Made by a program: the position numbers and the translations under genes. A stretch of 64,000 bases of DNA from assembly GCA_014843695.1 (NCBI GenBank), contig CM026402.1:20569776-20633775 (forward strand). The letters are read 5' to 3'. This stretch comes from Archivesica marissinica. Taxonomy: Eukaryota > Mollusca > Bivalvia > Venerida > Vesicomyidae. Shown one piece after another: positions 24,232-34,642 of this stretch (positions are counted from its first letter, which is position 1; the number at the start of each line of letters is the position of its first letter). Below the pieces are notes generated by a model. It did not search any database. It worked only from the letters and a program-made list of their open reading frames with translations, and was not told where the DNA came from.

Positions 24232-24515
24232 AGAAGTATGTTGTTAAATAGTTTGTGCCACCTGAATATGAAAAGGACTTAGGTACATAGAATAGTAGAA
24301 TACCAGTTCCACGTAGCATTATAATAAAATATCAGTCTCTCATCTCATCACACTATACTGGAAATGCATTTACTTAAAATAAAATGGATATGTATCTGTA
24401 TGAATGTAGATTTAAAACTAAACTGAAATTTTGTGAAATGCAACTTTGTAGCATTGTGAAACTATTGGAAATTTGTATATTTATAAGACGGTAACTATAT
24501 ACAACAACAACAACA

Positions 24516-25517
24516 ATGCAACCAATTACTACACCATTATACCTTATACCACCAATTACTACAATAGTAAACCAATTACTACACCATTATACCACCCATT
24601 ACTACAATAGTAAACCAATTACTACACCATTATACCACCAATTACTACAATAGTAAACCAATTACTACACCATTATACCACCAATTACTACAATAGTAAA
24701 CCAATTACTACACCATTATACCACCAATTACTACAATAGTAAACCAATTACTACACCATTATACCACCAATTACTACAACAGTAAACCAATTACTACACC
24801 ATTATACCACCAATTACTACAATAGTAAACCAATTACTACACCATTATACCACCAATTACTACAACAGTAAACCAATTACTACACCATTATACCACCAAT
24901 TACTACAATAGTAAACCAATTACTACACCATTATACCACCAATTACTACAATAGTAAACCAATTACTACACCATTATACCACCAATTACTACAACAGTAA
25001 ACCAATTACTACACCATTATACCACCCATTACTACAATAGTAAACCAATTACTACACCATTATACCACCAATTACTACAACAGTAAACCAATTACTACAC
25101 CATTATACCACCAATTACTACAACAGTAAACCAATTACTACACCATTATACCACCAATTACTACAATAGTAAACCAATTACTACACCATTATACCACCCA
25201 TTACTACAATAGTAAACCAATTACTACACCATTATACCACCCATTACTACAATAGTAAACCAATTACTACACCATTATACCACCAATTACTACAATAACA
25301 AATTACTATAATATTAACCAATTACTACAATAACAAATTACTACAATAACAAATCAATTACTACAATATTAAACCAATTACTACAATATCAAACCAATTA
25401 CTACAATAACAAATTACTACAATAACAAATCAATTACTACAATATTAAACCAATTACTACAATATTAAACCAATTACTACAATAACAAATTACTACTATA
25501 TTAAACCAATTACTATA
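24516..25517. repeat. Minisatellite, 43 bp unit
   Basis: About 18 copies containing CCAATTACTACACCATTATA and CCACCAATTACTACAATAGT. The right end (from about 25290) degrades into a simpler AATTACTACAATAACAAATT pattern. Confidence 0.93.
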
Positions 25518-25632
25518 AATAGTCTATTGAACAGTTCATCAGAGCTGACATGTATGTTACAATGTTTTAAACTCAAAATACACGTTGATAAATATGCAAA
25601 ATAAATGATGTAGCTATATAGTAGAATAATTA

Positions 25633-26297
25633 TGAATTATGGTCATTTCGGCCCATATGTCTGGTCATTTCGGCCCACCTCTATGGTCATTTCGGCCCAT
25701 GTTTATGTCTACGTGGGCCGAAATTACCAGCATAGATGGGCCGATATTAATTAATGAACATTAACTTGATCAAAGACATTGTTTAATTATCAATAAATGC
25801 AGTAATCAGATGAACTTCTTTAACCACTTTAATCACTAATTACGTGTGAAAACTTGCTAATGATGAGATAGATTGTCAACTACAAATATTGTGATTATAC
25901 TAGCCAAACAAACTCCCAACAAAGCAATGGGTCATCAAAAGAAATAATTATTTTAACACAATCAGACAGTGGTCATACTAACTGAACAAACCCCAACAAC
26001 GTACACGTAAATAACATAATGATAATGACGCCACATTTATGTGTTATCTTAGTACACTTTTTGGACATGTTTGACGAAATTTTGCAAAATAAACATACAT
26101 GTATTACTGGGCCGAAATGACCAGACTTAATATTATTGATGGGCCGAAATGACCAAAGAAGTGACTAGGTGGGCCGAAATGACCATGCAGATGGGCCAAA
26201 ATGACCAGGCATGTGGGCCGAAATGACCACAAATATGGGCCGAAATGACCACAACAATATGGGCCGAAATGACCATGGTCCGAAATGACCATACACC
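25633..26297. mobile_element. Non-coding TIR element with clustered subterminal repeats
   Basis: A 665 bp segment flanked by a perfect 8 bp direct repeat, AATAATTA (25625-25632 and 26298-26305). The left end has three forward copies of GGTCATTTCGGCCC and then two diverged inverted ones. The right end has eight inverted copies (GGGCCGAAATGACC and close variants) within about 185 bp. The roughly 360 bp centre is AT-rich without coding signal. Multiple short subterminal repeats plus an 8 bp target duplication fit a hAT-like non-autonomous element whose repeats bind transposase. That assignment is inference. Confidence 0.7.
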
Positions 26298-26305
26298 AAT
26301 AATTA

Positions 26306-27359
26306 GGATGCATTATGGGTATATCGCGGTACAAGCTATTAAAAACCAAATTACAGATATACTATTATGTACCTGAATTTAAACCTCATTTTGCATCATC
26401 GTATGACTTCTCCACTTCAACATTACAAATACACAAAGAAGAAATACTATTGGGAATCACTTGTGTTTATCATGTATTTGATGCCATCGTGTCAGCAGTT
26501 ACGTAATCAGTAGTTCCGAGTATACCGCGGCAAATGGCCGAGGCCCTGATTTGGGTGGTTATACAAAGGTAGTCATAATAAAATTATGTGAGTATTTGAC
26601 AGAGACCTTAATCTGTATAATATGTAAGTCTAGAAGTAAATTTGTCATTTTAACATAAAACATGAATATCTTTTTAATCTCCCACCAGAAAACAACAAAC
26701 AGCCTTAGGCCCACGATGGGCCTACTTTTTATGAATAATAAAATGCGGGAATCTGGCTATATCACCACATGTCAATAGATTTACATCACGGAAGAAAGTT
26801 CAATAGATATGAACATCAACTTGTTTTTAATAAAAAATACTACATTTGAGGGGGAGACTGTTTTGAAAAGTAATCATTCAATAGAAAAAGCGCGTCTCGG
26901 ACCTTAAAATTATGCCCATATTTGGTAATACGGGAATTACTTAGTAACCTAAATACGTGATCAAAGCAGCTTCATTCATAAATACCAGGTAGCAGACCGC
27001 CATTTTACAAAGTTGGAATGAACATAAATATATATTATGGACATTTGGAGCATTTTTTCAGATAAAGGGGTGGGATAATTTTGCATAGATCTTGATATTC
27101 AGGTAAGCATCTTGCATCAGTAATTTTCGAACCACTTACGTTGACAGTTTATTATTTCTTGTTTATCAACACATGTTTACCTTTCTGGGTCAACACTGAT
27201 CCAATGTAAAGAATGATAGGTGGCGTTATTTTACCTCGTTCTGAAAAAGTGTTGATGCCTCGGTATGTTACGACCAGCAGTATGTTAAGAAACGACTATA
27301 TATATATATTATAGTAGAATATATTAGAATAATTGGTATTATTTCTGCATTTCTAATGG
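26306..27359. other. No gene recognised; TMEM86 intron spacer
   Basis: About 1 kb of mixed-composition sequence with no recognisable exon or repeat family. A small GC-richer patch lies at about 26520-26550. Confidence 0.4.
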
Positions 27360-27590
27360 AGTGGAAGGAGTACGTTCGCTTCAGGTGTAAAAGTCCCGGA
27401 CATCTTGCCCAGCTGTAGCCATTACGATTGTACCCTTAGGCAAAGGCATTTAAATTCAACATTGCCTCTTCTCTCGTCCTCATGCCGATGGATTCCATTG
27501 AACAGGAATGAGATTTCGAGAGTGATTAATATAAGTAGTAAGAACTTGTTTCGCAATCAAGATCAAATAAATTTGGATAAAACTAAAAAT
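27360..27590 (+). mobile_element. SINE-C copy, diverged
   Basis: Plus-strand SINE-C with a damaged head (GGAGTACGTTCGCTTCAGGT onward), a recognisable body and tail (CAATCAAGATCAAATAAAT). It is older than the 5324 copy by its divergence. Confidence 0.8.
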
Positions 27591-28121
27591 CTAAAACATA
27601 TTTCGAAAGGAAAATAATTTATGAAATCCTTCATATTTTATTTAGTTAACTTAATATATATTATAGAATTTAGCATGGTTAGTTGCTGTTAATATTGATA
27701 TACCAACAACAGCATTGATAGATGGTTCAATACTTATATTTGCTGAAGCTGATCTCGTATAACATGTCAACTTTGACCAGCTGATAATGGGATTGATCGC
27801 ATCCATGTGACATATATTTCTTTGTTTACATGTAGGTCACATAAATGTGTATCTAGTGAAACGGTGTATGTGTTTTGTGTAGTAAATGATCGGTTCCAAT
27901 GTCACGAAACACACCTAAGTGCAAGACGACTACTGTATATATTAACAGACACATATTGAAATAGTGTCTATACAACTATCATGATCACTGATGATTATAA
28001 AATTATGTCGATGTTTGTTTAATGTTGCGCAAAAGCCTGAAACGGCAAAAAAATGCGAAATTGAAGACAGAAAATTTAAAGAAATAAATTAATCATAAAA
28101 TCATCGAGATACAATACTTAC
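27591..28121. other. No repeat recognised; intron sequence next to TMEM86 exon 1
   Basis: AT-rich sequence ending at the donor GTAAGTATTG (minus strand, 28121 downward). No further exon recognised. Confidence 0.4.
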
Positions 28122-28142
28122 AACTGTCGATGGCTTTGTCAT
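28122..28142 (-). CDS. TMEM86A: TMEM86-type lysoplasmalogenase, proposed seven-codon first coding exon
   Basis: The minus strand reads ATG ACA AAG CCA TCG ACA GTT and then the strong donor GTAAGTATTG. This gives MTKPSTV, which joins in phase 0 to LKSVGPKLVPFFK of the exon at 20792. From memory of the family, vertebrate TMEM86A starts with a short M-x-x-P-x-T-V peptide directly before (L/V)KSxGPKLVPFFK, so length, phase and residues all fit. An in-frame TAA lies two codons upstream of this ATG, which fixes the start. The joined protein would be 297 residues. The intron is 7.3 kb. A plus-strand open frame at 28130-28315 overlaps this exon and is treated as its shadow. The assignment rests on motif fit; a spliced transcript would settle it. 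Confidence 0.8.
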
Positions 28143-28547
28143 CCTTTAATTTCAACTCCTGTGATGTATCCTGGGAGACAGATGATCTAACCGAAATATT
28201 AAATGAACACTTGGCCAGCTGTCGACCTCTGAAATGTGTTATTGTTTACATCAGAATACTATTTATAAATTCGTTAAAACGTCACGCGATCAAATATTAC
28301 CTACAATTTCATTAGTTGAAAAGAATGTAGGTCTGACATATCTAACCAATAGAATAGGCTGTTTTATGCAGAAATAGTCATTCGGATACCTCCAGCACGT
28401 GAACAAACCAAATGTTAAAACATATTTGATTGGCTGAAATATTGACGTCCAACCAATCGTAAAGCGGAACAGAAAGAAGTGATGAAAAATGGAAGCTGAC
28501 AAAAAAACAAGGAAGTAGTCTATTATTGCTTTGACATATTTTGGAAT
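28143..28547. promoter_or_regulatory. Probable bidirectional promoter between TMEM86 and ANKS1
   Basis: The interval of 405 bp between divergent start codons contains CCAAT boxes at 28346-28350 and 28453-28457 and the inverted form ATTGG at 28429-28433. It also has CRE-like sites ACGTCACG (28279-28286) and TGACGTCC (28443-28450) and an E-box CACGTG (28396-28401). No convincing TATA box was chosen. Closely spaced CCAAT and CRE sites in both orientations are typical of divergent promoters. Initiation sites are unknown. Confidence 0.6.
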
Positions 28548-28711
28548 ATGTCATTTCTGAACATCGGACAGAAGTTTGAAAAGGTTATGGGAAAGGAAGT
28601 GGACCTGCTTGAAGCAGCTCGATCAGGAAACATTCATACAGTGGGAAAACTTCTGTCAAATAAGTCGAGAAAATCTCATGTTGGTGGAGCATTAGGACAC
28701 AAATTGAGCAG
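28548..28711 (+). CDS. ANKS1: ANKS1 (Odin-like) ankyrin/SAM/PTB adaptor, first coding exon
   Basis: ANKS1 proteins are cytoplasmic adaptors. In other animals they combine N-terminal ankyrin repeats, two SAM domains and a C-terminal PTB domain, and act in Eph and EGF receptor signalling and trafficking. This exon encodes MGKEVDLLEAARSGN followed by a KLL segment, very close to the vertebrate ANKS1A start (MGKExxLLEAARxG). Two in-frame ATGs exist: 28548 (A at -3) and 28587 (G at -3 and +4). The second coincides with the vertebrate start and is preferred, and the first would add 13 residues. The exon ends at AGCAG/GTATTA (donor GT at 28712), leaving two bases of a Ser codon that exon 2 completes. 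The SAM and PTB domains would lie beyond the window. ANKS1A and ANKS1B are vertebrate duplicates, so the invertebrate gene is given the group name. Confidence 0.9.
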
Positions 28712-28726
28712 GTATTACATCCGCAT

Positions 28727-28795
28727 GATCCGGGTTAGGGATAGCAGGTATCATTTTAGGTGGCCCCACTTCTCCCTAGATACAGGCAGTAATCC
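28727..28795. mobile_element. TIR-3 fragment just inside ANKS1 intron 1
   Basis: Contains ATCATTTTAGGTGGCCCCAC and TTCTCCCTAGATA, matching one end of TIR-3. It begins only a few bases after the donor of coding exon 1. Confidence 0.5.
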
Positions 28796-29205
28796 CACAA
28801 ACAGGTGGCAATAAACTAAAGCTGAAAAGTAGAATACTCTTCAATTGAAAAATCAAATTTAACACTAACGTCCAGATTACAAGTTTACTGTCAATTGTCC
28901 CAAGATTACGCCAATTGTATATTTTTCATTACTGCCTCTATCGTTAACGTAACAGAAACGTAACATCTGTGTTGAGCCTTGATTAATTCCTGTAACCCAT
29001 TCTTAGTTGCATACCAATCTTCACGAAACTTTGCCAGGGTTTGTCTGACACTGGTCAGACAAATGATTAAAATGCACTTAAACTTTCAATATATTTTGTC
29101 TGACCGAAGAATTTTTTGTCTGACATGTCAGGCGGTCCTACGGATTGGCATACTCAGACATATATTTCAGATCTGGTAAGTAGTAGGTGTCGATGTAACC
29201 AATGC

Positions 29206-30114
29206 CAGGGCTCGACAAATCCTATTGCCCTACGCCCGGGGCAAGTCAAAACAATGTTCGGGCAAGTGGCCGTCAACCAGAGTTTAGTCCCGGGCAAGTC
29301 AAAATGCTATGGATGTGATTATCGGACAGGTGTCGAATAAACATAACAATTAACAGAATAAACAAACTAATCAACTGTTTCTTGTCATGATTGGACCCTA
29401 TTATCGATTGTAAACCCTGCAGACTGCATGCTATGAATGACAGGTATCGCCCCAAACATTTAACCAATCAAGGCTCTCGTTACGCTTCAATTGTTTTATT
29501 TGCACTTATCAAATTAGTCCTATTAAATAGACTACGGCGAAATATCAAAGAATCTGTCAATGCCTTGCTTATATACTTGTTAATTACACATTAGTCGTAG
29601 CAAGGACATTATCCATGAGTACATACACAGTAAGTACATGTTTTCTACACCTAAGGTGTTGATTAATCTCGGAAGACAGGCCGATTTCATTGATGTATTG
29701 TAAATTTGTAAGTTATAATTGACAAAATTAAACAGTTAGAACTCAGATTACAAATGTATACAAATTGTTTTATAATTAAGCCCAACATCCCCTGTTATCA
29801 TTCAAATGCATGTTCAATTACAATAAGTTTGCTAAAATTCTTTAAATCCAATGCAAATGAAAGTGAAAGTAATAATAAAAAACAGAAACTAGATTTAAAA
29901 TGTGTGCCTACTTCCAAGAAAGTGAAACTCACTGAGGGTAAAAAGGATATTAAATATGATTCAAAACGCGAAAGGACTTTTCATTATATAAACTAGCCAT
30001 CATTCGACATTTAGCATAATAATTGGGGCAAGTCAAATTCACATTGGGGCAAGTCAGTTTGCCAGTGTCACTTGTCCCGGGCAAGTCATTTCGAAAAGAA
30101 TTTGTCGAGCCCTG
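29206..30114. mobile_element. hAT-like DNA transposon derivative with transposase N-terminal remnant
   Basis: A 909 bp element with inverted ends CAGGGCTCGACAAAT (left, plus strand; right, minus strand) and the 5 bp direct repeat AATGC at 29201-29205 and 30115-30119. The motif GGGCAAGTC recurs near both ends: three times on the left (one degenerate) and three on the right, all in the same direction. Inside, the plus strand at about 29830-29985 can be read as a lysine-rich peptide with SLLKFFKSN, KKQKLD and YDSKRERTF. This resembles the region before the catalytic part of some hAT transposases. The catalytic core is absent, so it is non-autonomous. Confidence 0.65.
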
Positions 30115-30140
30115 AATGCGTACCAACTCTCATATATTCA

Positions 30141-30362
30141 TAGACTTTATTTGTTTTACGATTGTGAAACAAGATGTAGCAACTTATATTAATCTCTGCA
30201 TATTTGTGGTCATTCGTTGGAGGAAACTGGAGTACCCAGAGAAAACCCATCTATCAGATTTGGCGAGCACTGTAGCATCTGACATACTTCCCAGTCCGAG
30301 GATCGAACCAAAGCTTGCATTGATGAGAAGCGAGCATGCTAGCCACTGCGCTAATCGGACAG
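30141..30362 (-). mobile_element. SINE-D copy, diverged
   Basis: Minus-strand SINE-D (see 61294) lying directly after the hAT-like element. Head, B-box region and tail are recognisable, with several substitutions. Confidence 0.8.
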
Positions 30363-30463
30363 CCTTTATACTAAAACTACATATTTAGAAATCCCCAGTG
30401 ACTCTAATACTAATTACCGATGATATCAGAATAAATCCAATGAACCAAGCACATGCACATTTT

Positions 30464-30698
30464 AGTTTATACAAATTTATTTTAGCTCGATTGCGAAACA
30501 AGTTATTTCAACTTATATAAATCACTCTCGAGACCTCATTCCTGATGGAATCCATCGCCACGAGGGAGAGAGAAGAGGCAACGTGGAATTTAAATGCCTT
30601 GCCTAAGGGCACAATCGTAACGGCTCCAGTTGGGCTCGAACTCCGGACCTTTCGCACCTGAAGCGAACGCGCATCCACTGCGCTATCACGACTTCCAC
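30464..30698 (-). mobile_element. SINE-C copy, full length with target-site duplication
   Basis: Complete minus-strand SINE-C flanked by the perfect 10 bp repeat TGCACATTTT (30454-30463 and 30699-30708). It is one of the youngest-looking copies here. Confidence 0.92.
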
Positions 30699-31194
30699 TG
30701 CACATTTTGTGTTTAGTATTTCCATCGGAAATGTCAACCATCGTCGGAAATGTCAAACGTCGGAAATGTCAACCTGAAATGTCATTTCTACGGGTAAATT
30801 TACAGTCAAAAGACATTTATTAAAAACTTGTTCGTTATTCATTACTCTCGTAAGTTTTCATAGATGAATTTCAATGACTAATATTTATCGTCTGCATTTG
30901 TAAAGTGCCCGGCACTCATGTGACGTCACATCATTATCCGATGTGACCACAACATGGTTTATTCACACATCCTGGGGCGATTTCATTTGTATTATGATGG
31001 TTTCAAAAGAAAACAATGTATCTGATTTTATGATATTTGCAAATATATTTTTTCCAAATATTCGGATATATTTGGATGTCAGAGCGAATATTCGTTGCCA
31101 ACCTTAATTTAATGGTCATATTGTGTATTATAACCCTATTGTATTGGAATTGGAGTAAATATAAATATTTAAGGATGCAATTGCATGCTTTTTC
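30699..31194. other. No gene recognised; ANKS1 intron 1 spacer
   Basis: Contains a short local repeat of CGGAAATGTCAA (30726-30775) and a small fragment of the TIR-8 end (GCGAATATTCGTTGCCAACC, about 31084-31103). Confidence 0.4.
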
Positions 31195-32220
31195 ACTTCT
31201 CCCAAACATTGACCTGTGATAATAGTAATCCTGCGAATTATAGATCAATTTCTCTGACTTGTATTTTGTGTAAGGTGATGGAGCACATAGTTGCATAATA
31301 TTAATGCATCACATCTCCAGACATTTCACTGACAATAATATTCTCTATGAACTGCAGCATGAAAAACGGTTCTGTGAAACCCAGCTCTTTCTACTAGTTG
31401 ATGAACTTTCTTAACTACTCAAAAACAAACAGCAAACAGACTAAATACCATTATATTTTAGTAAATATTTGATAAAGTCAATCATGTGAATTTGTTGTGC
31501 AAACTACTTCAACATGTAGTACATCATGGTTCATTCTAGGTCAGAATTTTTGGGAGAAGTGAGAACGTGCATGATCGCTTCCTTAAATGGTGTTCTTTAA
31601 TATACTTCTACAAAATATGATTAAAATGCACAGTACAACCATGAAAGACAACATTTGAATAGAAGGAGTGCTTTATAATGGGCCAGTGTCTTATTAGACA
31701 AAATTTTGTTTGAAAATCGTAAAAACCAAAAAATAATGTTTTTAATTGTTTTTTAGGGAGAAGTGGGGCCCCCCAGAGGGCGATGTCAGGGTCCCTAGGG
31801 CGACAATTTCGCCCACATCGCCTTCTAGAATGATCCCTGGAACATGGGAACACACTAGAATCATTCTTATTGACAGTTGTACAGGCTGAATGTTCAACTG
31901 AAGTGCCAGTAACACCTGGTGTGCCTCAAGGATCTGTGCTTGGGCCACTACTTTTCTTACTCTATATCACCGATCTACTATGCAACATAAATCCCAAGTT
32001 TGACTACCTATTCGCGGACGACACAGTAGTTTACATTACAGCAAACAACTCCTTACAATCCAGTACATATACACACACCCCAGAATCACCTCGATACCCT
32101 TCAGCAATTTTAAAATAAATGGGATTTGGAATTTAATTCATGAAAATGCACTGTAGTCCACATTATCAGATCTACCAGACGATTCAACTCCACTATAGAC
32201 AAAGTGCCAAGCCATTTTAG
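31195..32220 (+). pseudogene. Broken non-LTR retrotransposon reverse transcriptase
   Basis: Decayed reverse-transcriptase segments in order. First comes NPANYRSISLT with KVMEHIV (about 31227-31300), then a DFSKAFDKVNH-like segment with substitutions (about 31450-31490). After an inserted TIR-3 copy come VPQGSVLGPLLFLLYI and the catalytic FADDT box (31915-32025). Last is a KWDLEFNSxKC segment (about 32115-32150). Stops and frameshifts occur throughout, so no functional protein is expected. The motif set suggests a LINE of the Jockey/CR1/RTE-like range; I cannot place the clade more closely. It lies in intron 1 of ANKS1, sense to the gene. Confidence 0.8.
31530..31846 (-). mobile_element. TIR-3 copy inserted in the LINE remnant
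   Basis: Nearly full-length TIR-3, with GGTTCATTCTAGGTCAGAA at the left and CTAGAATGATCCCTGG at the right. The flanks GTACAT and GAACAT could be a mutated 6 bp duplication. The LINE reading resumes immediately afterwards. Confidence 0.78.
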
Positions 32221-32262
32221 AATAATACTTTTAACCATACCGAATTATAGCGTGTATCTATC

Positions 32263-32466
32263 ATGGATCATTCTAGAGGGCGATGTGGCGAAATTGTCTC
32301 CCTAGGGACCCTGACTTTTTTGGGTTTTTTTTACGATTTTCAAACAAAATTTTGTCTACACTGGCCCATGATAAAGCACTCCTTCTATTCAAATGTTGTA
32401 TTTAATGGTTGTACTGTGCATTTTAACCCTATTTTGCAGAAGTATATTAAAGAACACCATTGATCT
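32263..32466 (+). mobile_element. TIR-3 copy, right end missing
   Basis: Begins GGATCATTCTAGAGGGCGAT and matches the family body through the AGTATATTAAAGAACACCAT segment, then stops without the terminal repeat. Confidence 0.75.
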
Positions 32467-32897
32467 ATGTGCAGTTAGTATGGTAATATTAGATAAAATA
32501 TTTGAAATAAAACATTTTATCACATAACTGTGCTTGTATTCAGTGTACAGTCATCTCATATATTGTATGACCACATGTTTAATTACACTTGGGAAGGATT
32601 CTGATTGGTCGCGGCATGGCATTGACAGCTTGCAATGAACATTACATGTTGTTTATGTTCATGCTTTATTTGTTGAAAATCAATTGTTTAATCAATAAAA
32701 TGCTAAATATGAACTAGCGGTATACAGTGAGTATAACTATTGTGTCAGTTATATGCGTGAAGTTGTTTGATTACAAGGAACTATTTTCTACGGCATGCAG
32801 ATGCAGCTTAGTGTAATAAGGCTCAATAATATACTGGCAAACAGAAACATATTTTTTCTTCAAATTTATGGTTGTTATTACTGTGGAAATGTGATAA
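32467..32897. other. No gene recognised; ANKS1 intron 1 spacer
   Basis: AT-rich sequence without a named repeat family before the left TIR-7 arm. Confidence 0.4.
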
Positions 32898-32961
32898 AAA
32901 GATCCTACACTCGTGGTGATTTCATACAATATTTTATGAAACTCGTTTTGGAAAAGCTCGC
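32898..32961. repeat. Left arm of a large inverted repeat (TIR-7)
   Basis: Roughly 60 bp from GATCCTACACTCGTGGTGAT to the TTAA before the TIR-2 array. It pairs, with mismatches, with 34394-34456 in inverted orientation. A third, single arm of the same family is at about 57928-57976 (GATCTTACATG ... GTGCTATTAA), so this is a dispersed element. Confidence 0.65.
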
Positions 32962-34393
32962 TTAACCCTTTCCCTGATAGAAGCACCTCTTGACGCCTTT
33001 ACCAATACAACAGACATTGACAATGTAGTAGCCAGATCAATGTTCCTAATAAAGGCCAGAATCTCATGTAGTCCCAGTAAATATCTATGGAGGTGAGATA
33101 GATATGGCGACTACTTGTCCACTGCATGATAGCTAAATGACTGCCGTTTGTATGCAGATATAATAGTATATTAACCCTTTCCTTCATAGAAGCACCTCTT
33201 GACGACATTACCAATACGACATACATTGACAATGTAGTAGTCAAACCAATGTTCATAATAAAGGCCAGAATCTCATGTAGTCCCAGTAATATCTATGGAG
33301 GTGGGATAGATATAGCGACTACTTATCCACTGCATGATAGCTAAATGGCTGTCGTTTGTATGGAGATATAATAGTATATTAACCTAAATCTCATGTAGTC
33401 ACAGTAATATCTATGGAGGTGGGATAGATATGGCGACTACTAATCCACTGCATGATAGCTAAATGGCTGTCGTTTGTATGCAGATATAATAGTATATTAA
33501 CCCTTTCCTTCATAGAAGCTCCTCTTGACGCCATTACCAATACGACATATATTGACAATGTAGTAGTCAAACCAATGTTCATAATAAAGGCCAGAATCTC
33601 ATGTAGTCCCAGTAATATCTATGGAGGTGGGATAGATATAGCGACTACTTATCCACTGCATGATAGCTAAATGGCTGTCGTTTGTATGTAGATATAATAG
33701 TATATTAACCTAAATCTCATGTAGTCCCAGTAATATCTATGAAGGTGGGATAGATATGGCGACTACTTATCCACTGCATGATAGCTAAATGGCTGCCGTT
33801 TGTATGGAGATATAATAGTATATTAACCCTTTCCTTCATAGAAGCTCCACTTGATGCCATTACCAATACGACATACATTGAAAATGTAGTAGCCAAACCA
33901 ATGTTCATAATAAAGGCCAGAATCTCATGTAGTCCCAGTAATATCTATGGAGGTGGGATGAAGGAAAGGGTTAACCTAATCTCTATGAAGGCAAGGGTTA
34001 ACCTAAATCTCTATGAAGGAAAGGGTTAACCTAAATCTCTATGAAGGAAAGGGTTAACCTAAATCTCTATGAAGGAAAGGGTTAACCTAAATCTCTATGA
34101 AGGCACGGGTTAACCTAAATCTCTATGAAGGAAAGGGTTAACATAAATCTCTATGAAGGCAAGGGTTAACCTAAATCTCTATGAAGGAAAGGGTTAACCT
34201 AAATCTCTATGAAGGAAAGGGTTAACCTAAATCTCTATGAAGGCACGGGTTAACCTAAATCTCTATGAAGGAAAGGGTTAACCTTAATCTCTATGAAGGA
34301 AAGTGTTAACCTAAATCTCTATGAAGGCAAGCGTTAACCTAAATCTCTATGAAGGAAAGGGTTAACCTAAATCTCTATGAAGGCAAGGGTTAA
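32962..34393. mobile_element. TIR-2 array with terminal-repeat minisatellite
   Basis: Several full and partial TIR-2 bodies (about 210 bp each; family ends TTAACCCTTTCCTTCATAGA) are joined head to tail at 32962-33960. From 33960 to 34393 only the terminal repeat continues, as about 15 copies of a roughly 28 bp unit containing ATGAAGGAAAGGGTTAACC and TAAATCTCT. The bodies include AATGTAGTAGTCAAACCAAT and AAGGCCAGAATCTCATGTAG. There is no coding potential. Confidence 0.85.
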
Positions 34394-34456
34394 TAGCAAA
34401 ATTCGAAAACTCGTTTCATAATATTTGGTATGAAACCACCACTCCTGTAAGATCCT
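34394..34456. repeat. Right arm of the TIR-7 inverted repeat
   Basis: Inverted partner of 32898-32961. It contains ACTCGTTTCATAATATTTGG and TATGAAACCACCACTCCTG. The two arms enclose the TIR-2 array exactly, with TTAA at each junction. Confidence 0.65.
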
Positions 34457-34642
34457 ATATATATATCAGTGTAGTGTACTAATACTTTGTATCAAGTGTC
34501 CTATTTTATTATGTTCCTTGTTCAACTTCAATTCTTTTGACTACATGGATACCAGATATATTTAAACAATGTTAGTAACTGGCAACTTTACACACTCCTC
34601 TGTTGTTGTGACATAAATTAGTTTTCCTTTGTTAATTAATCG

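Noticed and set aside
25633..26297. HFGP-rich minus-strand open frame (26104-26349)
   Set aside because: It is a translation of the repeated GGTCATTTCGGCCC motif.
28130..28315. 61-codon plus-strand open frame upstream of ANKS1
   Set aside because: It overlaps the proposed TMEM86 first exon and its 5' leader on the opposite strand and has no recognisable domain.
33960..34393. Telomere-like repeat because of many GGGTTA words
   Set aside because: The unit is about 28 bp and derives from the TIR-2 end; there is no TTAGGG hexamer run.
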